Part shown: piece by piece, positions 55,371 through 63,416 of the stretch
Numbering within the stretch: position 1 is the first letter of the stretch
How the letters are laid out: the number at the start of each line of letters is the position of its first letter
Assembly (NCBI GenBank): GCA_003134505.1
Contig: PLBK01000003.1
Span: 1-64,000, forward strand
Reading direction: 5' to 3'
DNA from: Actinomycetota bacterium
GTDB lineage: Bacteria > Actinomycetota > Thermoleophilia > Gaiellales > Gaiellaceae
Length of the DNA: 64,000 nucleotides
Translations under genes and position numbers: made by a program
Notes under the pieces: model-generated
The model's database searches: none
What the model saw: only the letters and a program-made list of their open reading frames with translations
Told to the model about the DNA's origin: nothing

Positions 55371-56255
55371 CTAGCCGATCGTTCCCGGGAAAAGCTCGAG
55401 GCCTGTCACTCCCTCGAGCGTCGTGCGTGAGATGGAACCGTGGTAGGCGGCGTCGTCGCCCGACCCGCCGCCGATGTCAGTCACCCACAGCTCCGAGCCT
55501 CGGAACTGCACGTTGCTGACGTAGTCGCCGAAGCCCTTCAGCAGTCCCTTGTCGGTTCCGTCCGCGCCGATGACGCTGACGCCTCCCGTCAGGACGGTCG
55601 CGATGTAGAGGTCGCCGTCAGCGGCCGGCTTGAGGCCGTCGGGTATCGCATCCGGGTCCTCGAGGATGCAGACGTCCTCGACCTTGCGGGTGTCCACGTG
55701 GTAGCGGCGAACGGCGCGGGTGAAGGATTCGACCCAGACGACGTTGCCGTCCGCTTCCACGGTGATGCCGTTCGGAAACGTCTGCCCCGCCTCGGCGACG
55801 AGCCTGCCGGTGCCGTCGGGGTCGAGCGAGAAGATGTAGCCGGGCGGCGGCGGCGTCGTGCGACTGAATCCGCCGGCCGGATCCGTGAAGTACAGCTTGC
55901 CGTCCGGGCCGAAGGCGAGGTCGTTCGGGGCGCTGAGCTTGATTCCCTCGATCTCGGTGACGACGACCTCGACGTCTCCGTCGGGCGAGACACGCTGGAT
56001 CGACGGCGGTCGCTGATCCATTGCGCGCCACTCGCGGTCGACGCCGCCGTTCTGCGTTACGAGCAGGGACCCGTCGGAGCAGACGAGCACGGAGTTCGGC
56101 CCGCCGCCCACGTGCGCGAGCGTCTGTGTCCCCTCCTCCGGCGTCCAGACCGAGACCCGGCTGCGCCAGATCTCGACGAAGATGAAGCGGCCGTCGGGGA
56201 GGAACGCCGGGCCTTCTGCCGCACCGAGGCCGTCCGCAAGCCGTTCGATGTTCAC
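55371..56255 (-). CDS. SMP-30/gluconolactonase family lactonase
   Basis: A 294-aa six-bladed beta-propeller of the SMP-30/SGL family, hydrolysing a sugar lactone to the acid. Metal-binding positions match the family: E14 (AAEGPAFLPDG), N in KLSAPNDLAFGPDGKLYFTD, N in TFPNGITVEADG, and D in DAIPDGLKPAADGDLY. Same operon as an SDR and an importer, so it likely acts after the SDR oxidises a sugar. Confidence 0.92.
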   Translation of the reverse strand: MNIERLADGLGAAEGPAFLPDGRFIFVEIWRSRVSVWTPEEGTQTLAHVGGGPNSVLVCSDGSLLVTQNGGVDREWRAMDQRPPSIQRVSPDGDVEVVVTEIEGIKLSAPNDLAFGPDGKLYFTDPAGGFSRTTPPPPGYIFSLDPDGTGRLVAEAGQTFPNGITVEADGNVVWVESFTRAVRRYHVDTRKVEDVCILEDPDAIPDGLKPAADGDLYIATVLTGGVSVIGADGTDKGLLKGFGDYVSNVQFRGSELWVTDIGGGSGDDAAYHGSISRTTLEGVTGLELFPGTIG

Positions 56256-56270
56256 CGTTGCCTCACCCTT

Positions 56271-57044
56271 TCACTGCGCCAGATAGCCGTCGTCGACTGC
56301 AAGCGTGTGGCCGGTCACCCTGGACGCTCCGTCGCCGGCCAGGAAGATCGCCGCCGACACCATGTCGTCGGGCTGGAGCAGCGGGCCTAGCATCCGGTGC
56401 TGGATGAAGTCCGTCGTGCTCGTCGATCCGCTCGCGGCCAGCACCTTCTGCAGCAGGGGCGAGTCGACGAGTCCCGGCGCGATCGCGTTCACGCGCACCC
56501 GGCCGTACCACTCGAGCGCGAACGACTTCGTCGCCTGCACGACCCCGCCCTTGCTGCACAGGTACGCGCTCGAGTGCGGATACGCGATGAACCCGCCGAT
56601 CGAGGCGATGTTGACGATGCTGCCCTTGCCCTGCGCGAGCATCTTCCTCCCAATCGCCTGGCTCATGAAGTACGTGCCCTTCAGATTGAGAGCGAGAATG
56701 CGGTCGTAGGCGTCCTCGCTGAACTCTTCGATCGGCGAGCGGTGCGCGGCGCCGGCGCTGTTGATCAGGACGTCGACGTGCCCATGGCCCTCGACGACGT
56801 CATCCGCAAAGGCTTCGACCGCTGCCACGTCCGTCACGTCGACGCGGCGAAACTCGGCCTCGCCGCCCCCGCTGCGGATCGAGGCGACGACTTCGTTCGC
56901 CAGCTCCTCGTTGATATCGGCGACCACGATCGTGGCACCGGCGGCCGCGAGGCCTCGCGAGAATGCCGCGCCGAGTCCCGACGCACCGCCTGTGACCACG
57001 GCCACGCGGCCATCGAGGCCGAACAGCGTCTTCAGGTAATCCAT
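56271..57044 (-). CDS. Short-chain dehydrogenase/reductase
   Basis: A 257-aa SDR. TGGASGLG cofactor motif near the N-terminus, NSAGAA, and the catalytic Ser-Tyr-Lys set in ASIGGFIAYPHSSAYLCSKGG. The C-terminus ends in DGYLAQ. I start at MDYLKTLF (57,044), since GGAGGAGAGG lies 4-5 nt ahead. An ATG seven codons upstream overlaps the IclR stop (ATGA) and is possible. It would oxidise a sugar or polyol to a lactone or keto compound. Confidence 0.9.
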   Translation of the reverse strand: MDYLKTLFGLDGRVAVVTGGASGLGAAFSRGLAAAGATIVVADINEELANEVVASIRSGGGEAEFRRVDVTDVAAVEAFADDVVEGHGHVDVLINSAGAAHRSPIEEFSEDAYDRILALNLKGTYFMSQAIGRKMLAQGKGSIVNIASIGGFIAYPHSSAYLCSKGGVVQATKSFALEWYGRVRVNAIAPGLVDSPLLQKVLAASGSTSTTDFIQHRMLGPLLQPDDMVSAAIFLAGDGASRVTGHTLAVDDGYLAQ

Positions 57045-57061
57045 GCGCCTCTCCTCCGTCG

Positions 57062-57895
57062 TCATGGCAGCGGCAACCCGTTCGCAGCAAGGTCGTAGCC
57101 GAACGCGCGACTCGCGTCGACCGACGCCGCGCGGGCGAGCTCCACGTACGCGTCCCTGGCTCCACGGAAGGTCTCCGGCAGCAGGTTGAAGGCCAGGGCT
57201 GCGCGGACCGCTCCGCGGTGGTCGAAGATCGGAGCCCCGACCGTGGCGACACCGGCGACGACGTCCTCGTCGCTGATCGCGACCCCGGTCCGCCTGATGT
57301 CGTACAGCAGCTCCCGCACTTCCGCCTCGTTCGCCGGCGAGCTCGGCATCCAGGGCTCAACCGGAACGGCGGCGAAATACTCGTCCCAGAACGCATCCGG
57401 CTCGAAGGCGAGCAGCGTTCGCGGCGACGCGCCGACGTGAAGTGGCAGCACGCCGCCCAATTTGACCGCGAGCGTGTGGAGACGCTCTCCGGGGAGCCGT
57501 TCGATGAACACCGCCTGGAAGCCGCGGCGAAGGCAGAGGTGCACCGTCTCCTTCGTTTCCGCGCGCAGCCGTTCGAGCACGGGCATTGCCAGCTGCCGCT
57601 CGTCGAAGCGCGTCAGCACGGCCCCGCACAACCGCACGAGCCCGAGCCCCGGCCGGTAGACGCCACGCCTCGAGCCCGGCTCGACGAGTCCGATCTGCTG
57701 AAGCGTGGCCAACATCCGATACACGGAGCTGCGGGGCTCCGCGACGAGCGCTGCCAGGTCTGAGGCGGTCGCCTCACCCTGCTCGACCAGCGCCTCGATC
57801 AGGTCGAAAGACTTGATCACGGACTGCAGCGCTCGCGCGTCACCGCCGGGGTGCCGCCCGGCCACGACCGAAACCTCGACCGTCTCCGCGCTCAT
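57062..57895 (-). CDS. IclR-family transcriptional regulator
   Basis: 277 aa: N-terminal winged helix (about 20-85; LQSVIKSFDLIEALVEQGEA, SDLAALVAEPRSSVYRMLAT) and a C-terminal effector domain (about 95-265). It is embedded in the operon it probably controls, overlapping the E1 beta stop (ATGA). An inverted repeat at 60,218-60,232 is a possible binding site. The inducer is probably an intermediate of the pathway. Confidence 0.93.
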   Translation of the reverse strand: MSAETVEVSVVAGRHPGGDARALQSVIKSFDLIEALVEQGEATASDLAALVAEPRSSVYRMLATLQQIGLVEPGSRRGVYRPGLGLVRLCGAVLTRFDERQLAMPVLERLRAETKETVHLCLRRGFQAVFIERLPGERLHTLAVKLGGVLPLHVGASPRTLLAFEPDAFWDEYFAAVPVEPWMPSSPANEAEVRELLYDIRRTGVAISDEDVVAGVATVGAPIFDHRGAVRAALAFNLLPETFRGARDAYVELARAASVDASRAFGYDLAANGLPLP

Positions 57896-58956
57896 CGGCC
57901 GACCGGGACCCGTCCGAGGACCTGGTTGACCGCGTCCACCACGTCTTCCACCTGCGGGAGCACGGCCCGCTCGAGCGGCGCCGCGTACGGCATCGGCGTG
58001 TCCTTCGCCGTCACGCGGACAGGCGCTGCCCGGAGCGCGTCGAACGCGACGTCGCAGACGCGCGCGACGAGCTCGCTCGCCATGCTCCCCGCCCGGGCGG
58101 CCTCGGTCGCCACCACGAGATGGCCGGTCTTGGAGACCGACGCGACCACCGTCTGGATGTCCAGGGGCTTGAGCGTCCGGAGATCGACGACCTCGACCTC
58201 GATTCCCTCTCGGGCGAGCTGGCGAGCGGCCTGCAGGCCGAGATGAACGCCCTGCGCGTACGAGACGAAGGTGACGTGGCTACCCTCCTGCTTGATCTCG
58301 GCGACGCCGATCGGGACGACGTAGTCCGTGTCCGGCACGGGCCCGCGCCGGCTGTAGAGCAGGCGCTTCTCCAGGAAGACGACCGGGTTGTCGTCGCGGA
58401 TCGCCGACTTGAGCAGCCCCTTGGCGTCGTAGGGCGTCGAGGGCATGATCACGACCAGGCCCGGCGCGTGGACGAACCAGGCCTCGAGCGTCTGCGAGTG
58501 CTGGGCCGCCATCCCGATGCCGCTCGAGACCGCCCCGCGCAGGACGAACGGCACGGTGACGCGCCCGCCCGACATGTACCGCCACTTGCCCGCGTGGTTG
58601 ACAACCTGGTCCATGACGAGCGAGACGAAGTCGGCGATCTGCAGCTCGACGACCGGCCGGCAGCCGACGAGCGCGGCGCCCACTCCGGCCCCGGCCTGCG
58701 CGGCCTCCGAGATCGGTGCGTCGATGACACGCTGCGGCCCGAAGCGGTCGAGCAGGCCGGACGTGACCTGGAACAGCCCGCCCATGGCGGCGATGTCCTC
58801 GCCGACGACGAACACGGTCGGGTCGCGCTCCATCTCCTCGTGCAGGGCCTCGTTCAGCGCCTCGCTCATGGTGAGCTCGCGCACCGCCCCCACTCCGGCG
58901 CCGGCAGAGCCGGCACCTGCGCTCTTGTGCGGCTCCGTCGAGCCTACGCCGCTCAC
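57892..58956 (-). CDS. 2-oxoacid/acetoin dehydrogenase E1 component, beta subunit
   Basis: A 354-aa transketolase-like subunit. VRELTMSEALNEALHEEM, VFVVGEDIAAMGG, the VIDAPISEAAQAGAGVGAAL segment and LRTLKPLD are typical. GTG at 58,956 overlaps the alpha subunit stop (GTGA). It forms the alpha2beta2 ThDP enzyme with the next entry. The N-terminal Gly/Ala-rich extension (about 25 residues) is unusual. Confidence 0.93.
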   Translation of the reverse strand: MSGVGSTEPHKSAGAGSAGAGVGAVRELTMSEALNEALHEEMERDPTVFVVGEDIAAMGGLFQVTSGLLDRFGPQRVIDAPISEAAQAGAGVGAALVGCRPVVELQIADFVSLVMDQVVNHAGKWRYMSGGRVTVPFVLRGAVSSGIGMAAQHSQTLEAWFVHAPGLVVIMPSTPYDAKGLLKSAIRDDNPVVFLEKRLLYSRRGPVPDTDYVVPIGVAEIKQEGSHVTFVSYAQGVHLGLQAARQLAREGIEVEVVDLRTLKPLDIQTVVASVSKTGHLVVATEAARAGSMASELVARVCDVAFDALRAAPVRVTAKDTPMPYAAPLERAVLPQVEDVVDAVNQVLGRVPVGR

Positions 58957-59960
58957 GCGAGCCTCCCCGGCGTGAGCCAGTCCGCCGGCGCGTACACGTC
59001 CTCCAGCGCCGCCTCCGGCTCGGGCCGCGGCGAGGCCTTCGCGAACTCGACCGCCTCCTCGACGTCTCGCCGCGCCTGCTCCTCGATCTCCTCGAGGCGA
59101 GCGGGCTCTACCCCGGCCTCCCCGGTGAGATAGCGCGAGAAGCGGAGGATGGGGTCGCGAGCCCGCCACGCATCGAGCTCCTCGGGAGGGCGGAGATCGG
59201 TCTTGGTCGCGGCCGAGTGCGGCGTGATCCGGTAGCTCTTCGCCTCGATCAGCGTCGGGCCCTCGCCGGCCCGCGCCCGGGCGACGGCCTCGGCGGCCAC
59301 ATCGCGCATCGCGAGGACGTCGTTGCCGTCGACGATCACGCCCGGAAAGCCGTAGCCGGCCGCGCGGTCGGCGATGTTCGAGACGCTCGTCGACGCCGTG
59401 ACCGGAGTCGAGATGGCCCACTCGTTGTTCTCGCAGACGTAGACGACCGGAGCCGCGAGGACCGCCGCCAGGTTGCAGGCCTCGTGCAGGATTCCCTGGT
59501 TCGAGGCTCCGTCGCCGAAGAAGCAGACGACGACGCTGTCACGACCCTGGAGACGCAGCCCGTGTCCGGCGCCGACGGCGATCGCGGACGAGCCCGCGAC
59601 GATCGCGTCCGCCCCCAGCATCCCCCGATCCATCGCGGTGATGTGCATGCTGCCGCCACGCCCCCGGCAGTAACCGTCCTCCCGGCCGATGATCTCCGCC
59701 ATCATCAGCTTCAGCTCGAGGCCCTTGGCGACACAATGGCCGTGGCCGCGGTGGGTGCTCGTGATGTAGTCGTCCTCGCGAAGAGCTGCGCACGCGCCGA
59801 CCGCGATCGCCTCCATGCCGATGTACGGATGAACGGAGCCGCGGATCAGCTTCTCCTCGAACAGCTCCATCGCCCGCAGCTCGAACCAGCGAATCTGCCA
59901 CATGCGCAGCAGCAGGTGCTCCAGTTGCTGCACGCTTGTGGTCGTCGTCGGCGAGGCCAT
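58953..59960 (-). CDS. 2-oxoacid/acetoin dehydrogenase E1 component, alpha subunit
   Basis: 335 aa. ThDP-binding motif GDGASNQGILHEACNLA and downstream ENNEWAIST are intact. The phosphorylation-loop region YRITPHSAATKTD replaces the YRxxGHS of pyruvate dehydrogenases (PHS instead of GHS). STHRGHGHCVAKG and GRGGSMH are typical of acetoin/TPP-dependent dehydrogenases. The start overlaps the lipoyl protein stop (TGATG). Decarboxylates a 2-oxo acid or cleaves a ketol and passes the acyl group to a lipoyl domain. Confidence 0.93.
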   Translation of the reverse strand: MASPTTTTSVQQLEHLLLRMWQIRWFELRAMELFEEKLIRGSVHPYIGMEAIAVGACAALREDDYITSTHRGHGHCVAKGLELKLMMAEIIGREDGYCRGRGGSMHITAMDRGMLGADAIVAGSSAIAVGAGHGLRLQGRDSVVVCFFGDGASNQGILHEACNLAAVLAAPVVYVCENNEWAISTPVTASTSVSNIADRAAGYGFPGVIVDGNDVLAMRDVAAEAVARARAGEGPTLIEAKSYRITPHSAATKTDLRPPEELDAWRARDPILRFSRYLTGEAGVEPARLEEIEEQARRDVEEAVEFAKASPRPEPEAALEDVYAPADWLTPGRLA

Positions 59961-60199
59961 CAGCTCTCTTCGATCAGAGCCAGCGTGTCGCCCAACTTGA
60001 TCTCGTCGCCCTCGGCGGCGACGATCGAGGCGAGCACGCCCGAGACAGGCGCATCGACCTCGTGGTTCGCCTTCTCCGCCTCGACCTCGACGATCGGCTC
60101 GCCGGCCGTGACCGTCTCGCCCTCACGCCTCAGCCAGCGAGTCACCGTCGCGTACTCCATCTCCGGGACGATCTGTGCGAGCTTGAATTCGTGCGCCAT
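59960..60199 (-). CDS. Stand-alone lipoyl carrier domain
   Basis: 79 aa: a single lipoyl domain with the lipoylated lysine at K43 in IVEVEAEKANHEVDAPVSG. No E1/E3-binding or acyltransferase domain follows, unlike a full E2. It is the first gene of the E1 beta/E1 alpha unit. It probably carries the acyl intermediate from E1; catalytic E2 core and E3 would have to come from elsewhere in the genome. Confidence 0.9.
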   Translation of the reverse strand: MAHEFKLAQIVPEMEYATVTRWLRREGETVTAGEPIVEVEAEKANHEVDAPVSGVLASIVAAEGDEIKLGDTLALIEES

Positions 60200-60217
60200 C
60201 TGCCTCGTCTCGCTATG

Positions 60218-60232
60218 CGGACAATTAGTCCG
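60218..60232. promoter_or_regulatory. Inverted repeat upstream of the lipoyl/E1 unit, operator candidate
   Basis: CGGAC-AATTA-GTCCG is a perfect 5-bp inverted repeat with an AT-only centre, 18 nt upstream of the lipoyl protein ATG and adjacent to a CCGGATATCGG quasi-palindrome. The AT-rich core stands out in this GC-rich DNA. A natural candidate site for the IclR regulator of the block. Confidence 0.4.
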
Positions 60233-60250
60233 GATATCGGTTGGTCGAGG

Positions 60251-60778
60251 TTACTCCTCGGAGCCGCCGATTTCAACCACGGTCGCGGAGCGGTCGAGTC
60301 TGGCGCGCAGCCACGGTACGAGGCCGCCCGCGACGAACAGCTCACGCAGAAACGCCGGCACCGGGTTGATCCGGAACGGCCGGCCGTCGACGGTCACGAT
60401 GCCGGCCTCGAGGTCAAGCGAGATCGTCGATCCGGGCGAGGCCGCCTCGACCGCCTCGGGCGACATCACGACCGGAAGGCCGAGGTTGATGCAGTTGCGG
60501 TAGAAGATCCGCGCGAAGCTCCTGCCGACGAGGAAGCGGATCCCCGAGGCGGCCATGGCCTGCGGCACGTGCTCCCGCGAGGAGCCCGCGCCGAAGTTGG
60601 CGCCGACGACGAGCGCCGTGTCGCCTCCGAGCTGGTCGCGCAGGGACGGGTCGAGGCCTTCGAACAGGTGCTGCGTCATCTGGGCCACGTCCGTGACGTT
60701 CAGGTACGCGCCGGGGTAGAGCACGTCGGTATCGACGTCGTCCTGGCGGATCACGACCGCGCGGCCTTCGAGGCTCAT
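60251..60778 (-). CDS. LeuD-type hydro-lyase small (swivel) subunit
   Basis: A 175-aa aconitase-superfamily small subunit. VVIRQDDVDTDVLYPGAYLN and GANFGAGSSREHVPQAM are family signatures (the SREH loop binds substrate). Together with the large subunit it would isomerise or dehydrate a 2- or 3-hydroxy acid. The ATG overlaps the LeuC-like stop (ATGA). The catabolic context suggests a substrate other than isopropylmalate, though a duplicate leucine enzyme cannot be ruled out. Confidence 0.93.
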   Translation of the reverse strand: MSLEGRAVVIRQDDVDTDVLYPGAYLNVTDVAQMTQHLFEGLDPSLRDQLGGDTALVVGANFGAGSSREHVPQAMAASGIRFLVGRSFARIFYRNCINLGLPVVMSPEAVEAASPGSTISLDLEAGIVTVDGRPFRINPVPAFLRELFVAGGLVPWLRARLDRSATVVEIGGSEE

Positions 60779-62043
60779 GTCGCTCCCGCGATCTCGGCGG
60801 GGTCGACGATCTCGCCGGCGACGGCCGCAGCCGCCGCGACCCAGGCGTTCGCGAGGTGAACGCCGGCCTCGCTCGAGCCCATCCGGCCTCTGAAATTGCG
60901 ATTCGTGGTCGTGATCGCGTTCTCGCCGGGGGCGAGCACGCCGCCGCTGCCGCCGAAGCACGCTCCACAGGTGGGGGTCGAGACCATCGCGCCGGCCTCG
61001 ACGAACAGGTCGAGCAGGCCCTCGGCGAGCGCCTCACGGTAGACGCGCTGCGAGGCGGGGACGATGATCGCACGCACCCGCGGGTGGATCTTCCGGCCGC
61101 GGAGCATCTCGGCGGCCTGGCGTAGATCCGTCATCGTGCCGTTCGAGCAGTTGCCGATGTAGACCTGGTCGACCTTGCGGCCCACGGCCTCCGCGAGCGG
61201 GACGACGTTGCCGGGCGAGTGCGGCAGCGCCACGAGCGGCGGGAGCGCATCGAGGTCGATCCGGACGGTTGCCGCGAAGTCCGCGTCTGGATCGGAGCGC
61301 TCCGCCGTCCACGGGCGCTCGGTCCGGCCGTCGAGGTACGCGGCCACCGTGGCGTCCGCGGGGAAGAAGCCCGTCTCGGAGCCGGCCTCCACGGCCATGT
61401 TCGCAACCGCGAGCCGCTCGTCGATCGACAGCGCCTCCGCCCCGTCGCCCACGAACTCGAGCGCCATGTTCGTCCCCCCGGCGACCCCGATCTCGGCGAT
61501 CACCGCGAGGATCAGGTCCTTGCCGGTCACGAACCGACCCTTCTCGCCCGTGAACTCGACCAGAATCGTCCCCGGGACGGCCTGCCAGAACGTCCCGGAG
61601 GCGAGGCAGGCGGCGATGTCCGTCGAGCCGAGCCCCGTCCCGAACGCCCCGAGCGCACCGTAGGTGCAGGTGTGCGAGTCGCCGCCGGCGATCACCGAGC
61701 CCGGCACGACCCAGCCCTCCTCGACCAGTACCGTGTGCTCGATCCCACCCCTGCCCTGCTCGTAGTAGGCGACGCCCTGCGCGGCCGACCAGTCGCGCAG
61801 GAGCTTCTGCAGCTCCGCCGAGCGCGTGTCCTTGGCCGGGACGAAGTGGTCCGGCACGACGACGACCTTCGCCGGGTCGAACACCTTCGTCGCGCCCATC
61901 TGCTCCATGGCCCGAAACGCCATCGGGCCGGAGATGTCGTTCGTCATCACGACATCGCAGCGGACCATCACGATGTCGCCGGGTGCCACCTCGTCCTCGT
62001 CGGTGTGGGCAAGCAGGATCTTCTCGGCGAGCGTGTGCGGCAC
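60775..62043 (-). CDS. LeuC/homoaconitase-type hydro-lyase large subunit
   Basis: A 422-aa [4Fe-4S] aconitase-superfamily subunit. Cluster cysteines C299 (GNCSNGT), C359 and C362 (PTCGACFGG) are present, plus GGDSHTCTYGALGAFGTGLG. The length and motifs match the LeuC/HACN subgroup, also used for catabolic hydratases of methylated or sugar-derived acids. GTG at 62,043. It is divergent from the RraA-like gene across a 44-nt region that holds an inverted repeat. Confidence 0.93.
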   Translation of the reverse strand: MPHTLAEKILLAHTDEDEVAPGDIVMVRCDVVMTNDISGPMAFRAMEQMGATKVFDPAKVVVVPDHFVPAKDTRSAELQKLLRDWSAAQGVAYYEQGRGGIEHTVLVEEGWVVPGSVIAGGDSHTCTYGALGAFGTGLGSTDIAACLASGTFWQAVPGTILVEFTGEKGRFVTGKDLILAVIAEIGVAGGTNMALEFVGDGAEALSIDERLAVANMAVEAGSETGFFPADATVAAYLDGRTERPWTAERSDPDADFAATVRIDLDALPPLVALPHSPGNVVPLAEAVGRKVDQVYIGNCSNGTMTDLRQAAEMLRGRKIHPRVRAIIVPASQRVYREALAEGLLDLFVEAGAMVSTPTCGACFGGSGGVLAPGENAITTTNRNFRGRMGSSEAGVHLANAWVAAAAAVAGEIVDPAEIAGAT

Positions 62044-62055
62044 GCCTTCGACGCT

Positions 62056-62089
62056 ACTACCGCCGTAGTCGCGGCGTCAACGCGGTAGT
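62056..62089. promoter_or_regulatory. 8-bp inverted repeat in the leuC-like/rraA-like divergent region
   Basis: ACTACCGC at 62,056-62,063 and GCGGTAGT at 62,082-62,089 are perfect inverted complements, 18 nt apart. They nearly span the 44-nt region between two divergent start codons, and one arm overlaps the RraA-like GTG. Binding of one dimer could control both directions. Confidence 0.4.
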
Positions 62090-62618
62090 GTCGGAACCCG
62101 TGGAGCCCGTCGTCGCCACCGCCGACCTGAGCGACGCGGCGGCGACACCGATCGCCATGGACGCGCGCATCCGGCCCGTCTGGCGCGGCGCCCGCTTCGC
62201 CGGCCGCGCGTTCACCGTGCGCGTGCCACCCGGCGAGAACCCGTCGGTCCGCGCCGCGCTCGAGAAGGCCGCTCCGGGAGACGTCATCGTGATCGACGGC
62301 GGCGGCTACGAGGCCCGCGCCCTCTGGGGAGGAAACGTCTCCGCCCGCGCGCGGGAGCGAGGGCTGGCAGGAGCCGTCGTCGACGGCGCGATCCGTGACG
62401 TCGACGAGATCGAGGCGCTCGGCTTCCCGGTCTTCGCAGCCGCGGTCGTGCCGACACCGCCGCAACGCGAGCTGGCGGGCGAGATCGGGGTCACCGTGAC
62501 CTGCGGCGGCCGCACGGTCAACCCGGGCGACTGGGTGGTCGGGGACGCCGACGGCGTCGTCGTCGTGCCCGCCGGCGACCACGACGAGATCCTCGGGCGC
62601 CTCCCTAGAACTTCTTGA
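62088..62618 (+). CDS. RraA-like/HMG-CHA aldolase family protein
   Basis: 176 aa. The RraA-like fold signature is readable: PGDVIVIDGGGYEARALWGG, then LAGAVVDGAIRDVDEIEALG, FPVFAAAVVP and GDWVVGDADGVVVVP. The Arg-Asp pair in DGAIRD matches the active site of the HMG/CHA aldolase family, which splits 4-hydroxy-2-oxo acids to pyruvate. The GTG at 62,088 follows the conserved start (VATADLSDAA); a GTG four codons later is possible. It converges with, and overlaps by 14 nt, the SDR gene. Confidence 0.85.
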   Translation: MSEPVEPVVATADLSDAAATPIAMDARIRPVWRGARFAGRAFTVRVPPGENPSVRAALEKAAPGDVIVIDGGGYEARALWGGNVSARARERGLAGAVVDGAIRDVDEIEALGFPVFAAAVVPTPPQRELAGEIGVTVTCGGRTVNPGDWVVGDADGVVVVPAGDHDEILGRLPRTS

Positions 62619-63384
62619 CGGTCAGGTAGCCGCCGTCGGCGATGATCGTCGTCCCGGTGACGTAGCTCGCGGCGTCCGAGGCGAGGAAGAGCACCACCTC
62701 GGCGATCTCCTCCGGCCGGCCGATCCTCCCGAGGGCGTTCGCCGCCTCGACCTGCCGCAGGAACCGGTCGGCCTCCTCGCGGTTCATCCCGCCCAGGTCG
62801 CGCTGGAGCATCGGCGTGTCGATCGTGCCCGGGGCGACCGTATTGACGCGGATTCCGTGGCGTCCGACCTCCGGAGCCATCGCCCGCGCCGCCGCGACGA
62901 GACCGGCCTTGGCCGCCGCGTACGGGACGCAGCCCGGCAGCGTCACGTAGGCCTGGACGGACGAGACGAAGACGATGCTGCCGCCTCCCCGCCGGCGGAG
63001 CTCGGGGATGGCGAGCTGGGCGCAAAGCAGCGCGCCTTTGAGGTCGGTGTCGAGGATCAGGTCGATCGTCTCCTCGGCCTGGTGCTCGAACTCCTCGTAG
63101 ATCGACACGGCGGCGTTGGCGACCACGACGTCCAGGCCACCGAAGCCGGCGCGGGCTGCTTCGATGGCGGCGGCGACGTCGTCACGGCGGCGGACGTCGC
63201 CGACCGCCGCCATCGCCCGGCTGCCGGCAGCCTCGATCGCCCCAACCGTCTCGTCCAGCCCGTCGCCGGCGAGGTCGTTGGCCACGACGGACGCGCCCGC
63301 CGCCGCGAGCGCGATCGCCGTCGCGCGGCCGATCCCCGACCCGGCGCCGGTGACGAGCGCGACCTTACCGTCGAGCACACCCAT
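62605..63384 (-). CDS. Short-chain dehydrogenase/reductase (second copy in block)
   Basis: A 259-aa classical SDR: TGAGSGIGRATA, NAAVS, catalytic SSVQAYVTLPGCVPYAAAKAG and the PGTIDTPML segment. ATG at 63,384. Divergent from the MetE-like gene with a 32-nt region. Its substrate is likely a secondary alcohol related to the same catabolic pathway. Confidence 0.92.
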   Translation of the reverse strand: MGVLDGKVALVTGAGSGIGRATAIALAAAGASVVANDLAGDGLDETVGAIEAAGSRAMAAVGDVRRRDDVAAAIEAARAGFGGLDVVVANAAVSIYEEFEHQAEETIDLILDTDLKGALLCAQLAIPELRRRGGGSIVFVSSVQAYVTLPGCVPYAAAKAGLVAAARAMAPEVGRHGIRVNTVAPGTIDTPMLQRDLGGMNREEADRFLRQVEAANALGRIGRPEEIAEVVLFLASDAASYVTGTTIIADGGYLTVKKF

Positions 63385-63404
63385 CGGCGCCTGATGCTAT
63401 GCCG

Positions 63405-63410
63405 TATCGT
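63405..63410 (+). promoter_or_regulatory. Candidate -10 box of a leaderless promoter
   Basis: TATCGT lies 6 nt before the GTG at 63,417, the same spacing as at 1,667 and 10,381. It supports the GTG rather than the upstream ATG (63,399) as start codon. Confidence 0.4.
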
Positions 63411-63416
63411 CGCGCC

